A DNA stretch of 11,756 nt, taken from NCBI GenBank assembly GCA_027600665.1, contig JADGJL010000947.1, forward strand, positions 1 to 11,756. Direction: 5' to 3'. Origin of the DNA: Irineochytrium annulatum. Its lineage: Eukaryota; Chytridiomycota; Chytridiomycetes; Chytridiales; Chytridiaceae. Shown piece by piece: positions 1 through 6,598 of the stretch. Both the position numbers and the translations under genes were made by a program. The notes below the pieces were generated by a model. That model made no database searches. It had not been told where the DNA came from and saw nothing but the letters and a program-made list of their open reading frames with translations. How positions within the stretch are numbered: position 1 is the stretch's first letter; the number at the start of each line of letters is the position of its first letter.

Positions 1-149
1 GGGTCGAGGGGCTCTTCGATCAGCATGTCGCGGGCGAAGGGTGATGGGACACCCGCAGAGCAGAGAGGTTCCGGGGAGGAGGGGAGTGGGTTTTCGGAGT
101 TAAGTTGGAGGAGGAGGGATGCAATATGCCCAAATTGACGACCATTCAT
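1..149 (-). CDS. Possible 5' end of a gene running off the left edge (partial)
   Basis: An open frame begins at an ATG at 149 and runs off the edge without a stop, giving 49 residues. It starts MNGRQFGHIASLLLQLN and ends near ARDMLIEEPLDP. An in-frame TGA lies 24 bases upstream of the ATG, and AT-rich, TATA-like sequence lies at about 200-218, which would suit a promoter. The start context is poor (T at -3). I do not recognise the protein. The mixed hydrophobic and Pro/Ser/Glu composition looks more protein-like than the neighbouring shadow frames. The alternative is that it is a last exon of the HPP gene just upstream, joined through an intron whose acceptor is the AG near 155. HPP proteins usually end soon after the last helix, so I slightly prefer a separate gene. 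A 46-codon open frame on the plus strand over the same bases looks less protein-like. Confidence 0.4.
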   Translation of the reverse strand, partial: MNGRQFGHIASLLLQLNSENPLPSSPEPLCSAGVPSPFARDMLIEEPLD

Positions 150-276
150 GCAACCTCCCAGAATGGAAATTTTTCAAGATCTTGGCTAAACTGATCAAAA
201 TATAAATTATAATATAATGAATGCAGTTGCAGAACTATGAAAAAGTGACTGGTAAAGTGTCGTTGATTTTCTTCTC
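150..276 (-). promoter_or_regulatory. AT-rich spacer: 3' end of HPP gene, possible promoter of the left-edge gene
   Basis: This 127-bp gap separates the HPP stop codon from the start of the left-edge open frame. Bases 196-218 are almost pure A/T and include TATA-like runs on the minus strand, about 50-70 bases before the ATG at 149. It could hold the HPP polyadenylation site, a compact promoter, or an intron if the left-edge frame belongs to the HPP gene. No precise signal can be assigned. Confidence 0.3.
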
Positions 277-1070
277 TCATACACGCTGCTCGGCGTCCCG
301 AAAAAGTACATCCTCCGTGCATGCCCCCACATCGCATCGCCATCGCCAGAACTGGTTGATCCAGTACAATGGATACTGTCGCTTCGGATGTAGATTGTTG
401 AATACAACGGCGCAGACGAGCATGGCTACGGCGCCGGTCAGGACCGGTTGTAGGACGTAGTAGAACCCCAACGAGCGCAGGTGGTCGCTGCCGATGACAG
501 CCACCAAAGCCGTGGCCCCGCCCGGCGGATGCGTCGTGTTCGTCAAGGTCATCACGAGAACTGCCAGGGCGACTGCCAAAGGACCGCCCAGCCAAAGCAT
601 CGATTGTGGGACGATCTTTGCGACCACCACGCCGATAATTGCCGACACTACGTAAACACGGAAGTGCATTCAGAAACCTAACAAACAAGAAAGAAAAAAA
701 AGAGCTTCGACTTACGGCCTTGCCCCACGACAACGTTCAGCGGTTGAGCCATCGGCGAGTCGATGGCGTGGTACACGAGCACGGCGCTAGCGCCAAACGA
801 CGCCAGCAGGTAGTCGGCGTCCCTGAGGTTGTCCAGCGACCTTTCGTTGACTTGGTAGACGATCATGAGGGAGAGGATGGAGACGACCGTCGAGAACATG
901 GACTGCTCCAGCGTCACCGGCGCGGGGCTCTTCTGGCCTGTGCCGGCCATCTTCCGGAAGTACTGCAGCATGTGGTGCTGGAGGCCCGGTGGCCGCTCAA
1001 GAGGGCCGGGGTCGAGTCGGTAGTCGAGCATGCCCTGTTCTCCATTCAGATGGCGACATCGATTTGACAT
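277..1070 (-). CDS. HPP-family integral membrane protein (two exons)
   Basis: Exons are 1070-716 and 647-277, joined across a 68-bp GT-AG intron (GTAAGT donor, TAG acceptor), giving 241 residues. The nearer AG at about 680 is rejected because it leads straight into a TGA. The join at 648 restores the family stretch VVVGQGLSAIIGVVVAKIV. Hallmarks are SFGASAVLVYHAIDSPMAQP (residues 91-110) and HPPGGATA (158-165), the motif that names the family. About five hydrophobic helices are visible, near residues 58-76, 88-103, 112-131, 137-154 and 179-203. HPP proteins are multi-spanning membrane proteins. Plant chloroplast members have been linked to nitrite transport, while fungal members are largely uncharacterised, so no substrate is claimed. 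The ATG at 1070 is the first in frame, and M14 is a possible later start. The C-terminal 20 residues after YPLYWINQFW are unlike the family and may reflect a missed splice. Confidence 0.87.
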
Positions 1071-1420
1071 TCGCACAAGCCCGTCGTGTGATCAGTTAGG
1101 GGAACTTTGAGCCACGATGAGCCAATAAAATTTCGCGGGCTCGTTTTTGGGGGAAGAACAAGAAAAATTTACTGTCTTTAATTTATAACCAAAAAGCAAA
1201 CGTTAAAAGGCACAGAAGAAGAAAGAAATGGGCGACGCCAGTCTGGAAAGATATTTGGGAAAATCAAGAAGCGTGGTGCAGTTCCATTCTACGAGCCTAA
1301 GGTAGCAATGACGCTGGAGGACACCGCAGACAAAGAGTAGGTAGTTCAAAAACAGCATATCACTAGTAAGAAAAAAAGGAAAGGGAAGAAAGACGACAAC
1401 CAACTGAGAAAAGAAAACGT
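1071..1420. other. Intergenic: HPP promoter and 3' region of the secreted-protein gene
   Basis: Both flanking genes are on the minus strand, so this 350-bp stretch should hold the end of the transcript of the gene at 1421-3570 and the promoter of the HPP gene. It is richer in A/T than the exons, with A runs near 1163, 1190 and 1371. A CCAAT-like element (AGCCAATAAAA) lies at about 1119-1129 on the plus strand. A minus-strand open frame over 1203-1460 encodes hydrophobic residues but matches no family I know and overlaps the end of the preceding gene. I see no RNA gene. Confidence 0.5.
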
Positions 1421-3570
1421 TTAACGTCTCGCTCCGACCATGGGCCCGGTTTTCCTGCACGGCTTCGCAGCTTGGGTGTATTTCGGCGCGACGGGCGACC
1501 TGTCAGCTGCTGCTGTGGATGCGGGTGTGTCAGTGGGCGCGTACGGGATCGTCGCGGCGGGCGTATAAGCAGGAGCGACGGCCGCGTTGTCGGCCGCCGC
1601 AGTTGAAGCAAGCGAGTTGGCCGGGTTATACGCAGGCTGAACGGCGGGCGTATTTTCAGGAACGGCTGGCGTCCTGTCAGCCGTGACGCTGGAAGCGGGC
1701 GAGCTGGCGGGGCTGTACTTTGGCTGCACGGTTGACGTATTTGCAGGAGCGATGGGCGTCTTGTCAGCAGCGGCGTTGGAAGAGATGGAAGTCGCAGGCA
1801 TGGAGGGGGTGTATGTTGGCGCATCGGTCCTTTTATCGGCAGCGGCGGATGACGATGTTGAAGCGGAATTGTAGCCGGTGGCGGAAGGCGTGCGCACTTC
1901 GGTTGTGGACATATCGACAGCGGCGGTAGAAGTTGGCGAAGCGGGCTTGTAGCCCGTGATCCCCGAAACGGCGGTCGTTGACTTATCGGCAGCAGCCGAT
2001 GACGATGTCGACTCGGGTTGGTAGCCGGTAGCGGTCGGCGTAGAAATTGATGCCTCGGTCGTTGACTTATCGGCAGCGGCGGATGAAGCGGACGAAGCAG
2101 GCTTGAACCTGTCAGCGGGCGCGGTGGTCGATGCGGTGGCCTCGGGAGCCGTTGGTGGCGTGTAGACACCCTTACCGCCGGCGTCGATGGTCGAGGGGGC
2201 CGCTATCTCACTGGAAGTGGCTGAGCTCGCCGAACCATTCGAGGCAGTGGCAGCGGTAGTGGTGGTGGTCAATGCAAAAGTGGTAGCGGGTAAAGCGGCC
2301 GAGGTGGCGGAGTTTGCGGGGTAGGTTGCCGTAGAGCCAGTGGAGGCGGCGGGGACAACTGCGCTGGAAGTTGATACAGTTGAGGTGCCGGTAGAGACAC
2401 TCGAGGCAGCCGTCGTGGCGGGCATTGCGGGGTAGGCAGTCGATGCCGCCGAGGACGCGGGGGGCATCGTGGAGGATGTAGCGGTGAAGGAGCTCGTAAC
2501 AGCGGCTGCTGAAGTGACCTTGGACGTGGTCTTGACGGGAGCAGTCGTAGTCGCCAATATAGCCGCTGTCGTGGTACCGCCGCCTCCCGCCTTGTCCATT
2601 TCCATTATGCGCGGCGCGTTCACGTTCTCACAGCCGCCAATGCACACGCAAGGGCCGTCCTTGATGCCACCCTCGCACACAACAAAGTCGCCGAGGCCAG
2701 AACCGTCGGCGGCCAGGTTCGGGGCCACTAGGGAGTCTTGAATCCAGTCGTAGTAAAGCATGCCTGTGCCGTCCGTGTTGATGATTTCCCAGTGATTGAT
2801 CCATCCGTAGGTAACGGTCATGTTAGGAACGAAGCCAATGTAGTTGGTGCCGTACGGCCCGATCGCTAATAAATTACGGTGTTAAATACGTTAAAACTGA
2901 ATAGGATGCACTAACCAAGCTGGGCTGCCTTGGCGTTCGTAGTGGTTTGAGCCTGCCCGTACTCGGGCGTGACGGTCATCCCCGAGCCATCGAACTTGGC
3001 ATCGACATTCGTCGACATCGACCAGGTCACGGTGGCGCTCTGCATATTGGTGACGGTGACGTTGCAACCATCTGGATTATTGCACGGCATGCCGTCGGCG
3101 ACAAAGACGGCATTCTGGGGCCTGTACTCGTGAATGCGGGCGGTGTCGTTGGAGCCCTGGAAGGTGGTTGGGGTGAAGCGCCACGTCTTGCAGCCGACCT
3201 GGAAGTAAGAATTGAAAGATTAGCAACCGCGGAAAAACACTAAATAGGTGGATAAGCAGTTGCTTACTCTGCACTGATTCCCATTAACGCACACCCTTGG
3301 GCAGCTAGCGGGTGGGCCTGGGGGTGGGCCTTCACCGCCGCCGCCACCACCGCCCCTCTTCGCTAGGCCGTCACGCCTCCTAGCCGTTGTCGTCCCAGCC
3401 GGTATCACCGGAGCAATGGGGACGAAGAAGTCGGACTGCTGAAATTCTAGGAAGTCGTCGGCGACAGCGGCCTTGACCTTGTCATCGATCTGAAAGTTGG
3501 GAATGCCGCTGTTGGCCGCGGACGCTACGTTAACGGTCGCAACGGCCGTGAGAAGGAAGGCGGTCCTCAT
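1421..3570 (-). CDS. Secreted Cys-rich protein with Ser/Thr/Pro repeat tail, unknown family (three exons)
   Basis: Coding exons are 3570-3268, 3198-2916 and 2865-1421, with introns of 69 and 50 bp (GTAAGC...TTCCAG and GTTAGT...TTATTAG), giving 676 residues. MRTAFLLTAVATVNVASA is a clear signal peptide. A dibasic KR at 71-72 is followed by a run of seven Gly and a Pro-rich linker, as at Kex2 sites. Residues 90-274 form the only globular-looking part. They hold ten Cys (90, 94, 100, 104, 140, 146, 259, 268, 270, 274) and N-glycosylation sequons including N118, N147 and N210, with alternating beta-like segments. From about residue 293 the chain is Thr/Ser/Ala-rich and mucin-like, ending in eight degenerate repeats (451-659). 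The C-terminus (KPCRKTGPMVGARR) is basic, so there is no GPI signal. I do not recognise the family. A secreted or wall-associated glycoprotein is the safest reading. The ATG at 3570 is chosen because the signal peptide begins there. Confidence 0.85.
1475..2101 (-). repeat. Eight degenerate 23-29-residue repeats in the secreted protein's tail
   Basis: Residues 451-659 can be laid out as eight units, each starting near P-A/T-S and passing through a core close to S-S-x-A-A-A-D-K/R, followed by a Pro/Thr stretch ending in Y or GY. The core appears as SSAAADKST (twice close to identical), STAAVDMST, SSAAADKRT, SNAAADKTP, SSVTADRTP, STAAADNAA and STAAADRSP. At DNA level a 22-bp stretch is identical at 1972-1993 and 2056-2077, exactly 84 bp (28 codons) apart. 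This indicates expansion by in-frame duplication followed by drift. Such Ser/Thr/Pro repeats usually act as O-glycosylated stalks or wall spacers; that role is inferred. Confidence 0.8.
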
Positions 3571-3587
3571 CTTCGGTCGATGCAGAG

Positions 3588-3683
3588 CTGAGGACGAGAA
3601 TCAATGTTGTTCTATGTGTCTATGGTAGATGGGTGAGGAAGGGAAGTCATATCATAAAGGTTCAATTAAGAACCAATACTTAC
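3588..3683 (-). other. Probable 5'UTR intron of the secreted-protein gene
   Basis: On the minus strand a consensus donor (TTC|GTAAGTATTGG) lies at 3683, and a pyrimidine-rich acceptor (TCTCGTCCTCAG) ends at 3588, 17 bases before the ATG at 3570. The 96-bp span is in the size range of the coding introns here. Splicing would not extend the coding frame upstream, because a TGA (3708-3706) lies in the same frame in the upstream exon. The intron would therefore sit in the leader. Confidence 0.55.
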
Positions 3684-3705
3684 GAACCCTGCCGACCGTT
3701 TGCCC

Positions 3706-3834
3706 TCACAACGCCCTCACGGCGCCCCCGCATGCTTCAAAGCCCCGGCGGCCGGCTGCCACCTTCTGCTCGGCGATCGGCTCCTGTGTCGGTGCTTCCC
3801 GCCGCCCCTTGCTTGAGACGTTCACGGCTGTCAT
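3706..3834 (-). other. Upstream ORF of 42 codons in the leader of the secreted-protein gene
   Basis: An ATG at 3834 in strong context (AAAAAATGA, A at -3) opens a 42-residue frame beginning MTAVNVSSKGRREAP and stopping at 3708-3706. It ends 22 bases before the probable leader-intron donor. After splicing it lies in the same reading frame as the main protein, separated from it by the TGA. It resembles no peptide I know. If transcription starts upstream of 3834 it could limit translation of the main ORF. Confidence 0.3.
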
Positions 3835-4080
3835 TTTTTGCTTTACCACTTAAAAGGAGGCAGAAGGAACTTCTACACTCGTATTGAAAGTATCACCGGC
3901 GAGGGCAACAAATCAGCAAGAAAAAAAAAAAACGTGAGCGATCAGGAAAGTGTTCAGGTTATATTGATGATATAATATATGTTCGAGCGAAGAGATGATA
4001 GAAGACATACCCATGAAGCAAAGCAAACTCAAAGACAAAGTATTCACATATTATCCCCGCCCCACTTAGCACATCAAAAT
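3835..4080. other. Intergenic: promoter of the secreted-protein gene and 3' region of the F-box gene
   Basis: Both flanking genes are on the minus strand. Together with the leader this gives about 510 bp without a main coding region (3571-4080). A TATA-like AT run occurs at 3971-3980, about 135 bp upstream of the uORF ATG, and a run of twelve A lies near 3921-3932 (poly-T on the transcribed strand). Short plus-strand open frames over 3629-3887 have no recognisable features. No RNA gene is seen. Confidence 0.4.
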
Positions 4081-6300
4081 TTATCCTCTCCTCCTCCCCG
4101 CCTCCTCCACCATCCTCCTCAGTTCCATCCTCTCCTCTGCGCTCACCCTCCCACACCCAACCACATCCAAACTCTGGAGCCTCGGGCAAGCCTCGACCAA
4201 CCTTCCTAACCCACCAAACGTCACGCCACCACAGCACTTCGCCATAAAAACCTGCAGCATCATCCCCCGCTCCAGCCCCTCAAACGCCTCATCGGCCAAA
4301 GCAACACACCTCGTCACATCCAGTAGCTTCAACTCGGGGCAACCCCTTAACATCGCCCCGACTCCGACACTCGTCAGCGCGCCAACACCGGAGGACAGGA
4401 AGCTCATATAACACGTGTGCACCCTCCTGCAGTGCTCCGCGATGGCGACGACGCCGCGGTCCCCAACGCCACACCGGGACAGAACGACGCTCTGCAAACG
4501 GGGACAGGAGCGCGCGAGGAGCACAACGGCGTCGTCGTCGACGCCGGAGCAGGCGTACAGGTTGATGGACTCGAGGTGGGATAGCTTTGGCAGGAGGGCG
4601 GAAAGAGCGGTGGCGGTGATGTTACGGCAGCCCGAGAGGCAGAGGAGGCGGAGGGTGGTGGCAGGTAGGAGGTGCGTGAGGGAGGCATCAGTGATGTTGA
4701 CGCAACCGCTAAATTTCAAAGTGTGGATGCCTTCCTCGTGGGCGGTCGGCGTTTGTGCACAAACAGCCGCGAGGGCGGATGCGGCGCCGTCGGCAATGAG
4801 GGTGCAAAGGCCGACGTTAAGAAAGCGGAGGCGAGGAGTCGGCTGCGAGGCCAGGGAGGAGACTGCGGCGTCGGTCAGGAGGCGGCAGGCTTTGAGGTTG
4901 ACGTCCATCAGGAGCGGGCAGGCCGACGCGAGGGCTGACACGCCAGCGTCGCTGACCAGCTCGCAGTCGGAGAGGTCAATGGTGGTCAAAAGAGGGAGGT
5001 GGGTCGAAATGGACGCGAGAAGATCGTCTGTAACGTGGGATGATGCGCCGCCAGAGAGATGTAACGTGTGGAGTTGCGGTTGCGCGGCAATAAAAAGCGC
5101 TAGCGGGCAAGCGTTTGAAGGGAGCGGTGGTGGCGTTGATATTGCAATGTGGTTGAGATTTAAGAGCGTGAGTGTAGAATGATGGCTGGTGAGGTGGGTG
5201 AGGAGGGCAGGCGTCACACTATGCGCGTGGCTGAGCTCGAGGGTGTGCAAGCGACTGGTGGAGTGCGGCAAGGGCCGTGCGGGGAGGAGGGCGGACACGG
5301 ACGCCTCCGTTGCAAACGGCGCATCGTTCATCTTCAGTGATACAAGACTTGGTCGTGGCCCAAGTCTCGCGGGCGGCGCCGACCCGTCCCCGATTCCCAT
5401 CACGCAACATGTTTCACATTCCTCTCTCTTTCTGGCGGCCGCGACGAGATCGGCCTCCGTCAACCGCTCGCAACCAGAAATATCCAGCTCCTCTAACCGA
5501 GGCAGCGACGCCGCCAACCATCCTAGCGTCTCCCCCGTCACGCAATCATTCTCCGCCAGGCCCAGACACTCCAACACCTCGCAGTGTGCCGCCACCTCCC
5601 ACAGCGACGCCCGGGTTACAAACGGCGTCAGGTTCAACCCCAACTTCCGTAAACTTCCAGCGGCCCCGCGAAGCACGGGGATCAACCCAGAATCCGTGAC
5701 CTCGCAGCACCTGTCCAAAACCAGCGTGCGCAGACGTCTCAGGTTCGGATGAACCGCGAGCGCGCGCAGGGAGGCGTCCGTAACATCGACGCAGTCCGAC
5801 AAGTTGATCGAAGCCAGCCGCGGACAACACCGCAGCAACGCCATGACCTCGCCGTCCGTAATCAAAAACGGTGGGACGTTTGAGAGGTCCAGCGACAGGA
5901 GGTTGGGGAGGTGGGGGGCGACGTCGAGCACCCGGAGGGGAGGCGCCCCCTCCTGGAAGGCCAGGTGGCGGACGTGGTGGCCGTGGCGAATTAATGGCGC
6001 CTCCAGAGGGGATGTCGGGTGTGTTGGGAGGATCGGGCAGTTGTAAAGCGTGGGGAGGACCCGGTCGGCGAGGACGGCGCAGGTCAGACGCAGGCGGGCC
6101 AGGTCGCGGACGGCGCCCGGGAGGAGGGAGGAGCACACGATGGAGAATAGCTCGTCGGGGAGGGCATGGAGTAACTGGAGCGGGAAGGCGTCTGGGGCTG
6201 GTCGCCCGGGTATGGGGGCCGTCATGGGACTCGAGCGATCTGCAATCTTTCGTCGTTGCACCGGGTTAGTTGCACCCCTTTGACCAACCCTGGCATTCAT
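4081..6300 (-). CDS. F-box and leucine-rich-repeat protein (FBXL/AMN1-like), single exon
   Basis: One uninterrupted frame of 739 residues. An F-box-like segment lies at about residues 44-90 (HALPDELFSIVCSSLLPG, then a hydrophobic stretch with RLRLTCAVLADRVLPTLY). From about residue 105 to the end come roughly 21 cysteine-containing leucine-rich repeats of 25-30 residues, with the typical form LxxLxLxxCxxVTDxxLxxL. Good examples are RLASINLSDCVDVTDASLRAL and LLTTIDLSDCELVSDAGVSAL. In this family the F-box binds Skp1 in an SCF ubiquitin ligase and the repeats hold the substrate. Which protein it targets cannot be read from sequence. A Cys- and Gly-rich insertion (about residues 290-315) interrupts the array after the sixth repeat. 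The ATG at 6300 is the first in frame, but M26 at 6225 is equally possible and neither context is strong. Absence of introns contrasts with the spliced neighbours. Confidence 0.9.
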   Translation of the reverse strand: MNARVGQRGATNPVQRRKIADRSSPMTAPIPGRPAPDAFPLQLLHALPDELFSIVCSSLLPGAVRDLARLRLTCAVLADRVLPTLYNCPILPTHPTSPLEAPLIRHGHHVRHLAFQEGAPPLRVLDVAPHLPNLLSLDLSNVPPFLITDGEVMALLRCCPRLASINLSDCVDVTDASLRALAVHPNLRRLRTLVLDRCCEVTDSGLIPVLRGAAGSLRKLGLNLTPFVTRASLWEVAAHCEVLECLGLAENDCVTGETLGWLAASLPRLEELDISGCERLTEADLVAAARKREECETCCVMGIGDGSAPPARLGPRPSLVSLKMNDAPFATEASVSALLPARPLPHSTSRLHTLELSHAHSVTPALLTHLTSHHSTLTLLNLNHIAISTPPPLPSNACPLALFIAAQPQLHTLHLSGGASSHVTDDLLASISTHLPLLTTIDLSDCELVSDAGVSALASACPLLMDVNLKACRLLTDAAVSSLASQPTPRLRFLNVGLCTLIADGAASALAAVCAQTPTAHEEGIHTLKFSGCVNITDASLTHLLPATTLRLLCLSGCRNITATALSALLPKLSHLESINLYACSGVDDDAVVLLARSCPRLQSVVLSRCGVGDRGVVAIAEHCRRVHTCYMSFLSSGVGALTSVGVGAMLRGCPELKLLDVTRCVALADEAFEGLERGMMLQVFMAKCCGGVTFGGLGRLVEACPRLQSLDVVGCGRVSAEERMELRRMVEEAGRRRG

Positions 6301-6598
6301 TAATCCTGAATTTATGTACTAATAATATCAGGTAATGTTACTTGATAGTAGGAGGTAGCTGACCCTTCCGCTAAACGTAAAGTTGCAACCTTACGCCTCA
6401 GTGATGACATATGACCCAATTCATCGCGAGGCGAAAGCCCGGAAGGCCTAAACAACTACGAAGAAGCGCACCATGAGCAAGAAGAGGTATTAAAAAAAGG
6501 TGCAAAGAATATAAGTAGAAGGCAGCAGATGGTGTAAGAGGAGGAAATGTCCAATGATATCCTTTAGGAGTAAGACGATGCCCGTCTCCCACAAAAGA
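6301..6598. other. Intergenic: F-box gene promoter and 3' region of the esterase gene
   Basis: These 298 bp lie between two minus-strand genes. Upstream of the F-box ATG the minus strand carries a GTAAGG donor-like site near 6390 and a TTCAG acceptor-like site ending near 6306, so a leader intron is conceivable but weak. A CCAAT on the plus strand lies near 6415-6419. Nothing else is recognisable. Confidence 0.4.

Noticed and set aside
639..1067. 142-codon plus-strand frame across the HPP gene
   Set aside because: Antisense shadow of the HPP exon, without features of its own.
1203..1460. Hydrophobic minus-strand frame overlapping the end of the secreted-protein gene, considered as an alternative GPI or membrane tail
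   Set aside because: No convincing donor in the right phase joins it to the main frame, and the low-complexity pyrimidine-rich DNA explains the Phe/Leu content.
1363..2169. 268-codon minus-strand frame rich in Arg/Pro/Leu
   Set aside because: It is a frame-shifted reading of the repeat tail of the secreted protein. The composition is typical of a shadow frame, and the main frame is continuous with the signal-peptide exon.
3629..3887. Two overlapping plus-strand frames of 74 and 84 codons in the leader region of the secreted-protein gene
   Set aside because: They overlap each other in different frames, lack domains, and lie opposite a better-supported leader intron and uORF.
3979..3992. GTTCGAG-like sequence considered as a tRNA B box
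   Set aside because: No matching A box, acceptor stem or anticodon arm can be folded around it.
4415..5752. Long plus-strand open frames (255 and 187 codons) opposite the F-box LRR gene
   Set aside because: They mirror a GC-rich, repetitive coding strand and show no domains. The opposite strand has an unmistakable F-box/LRR protein.
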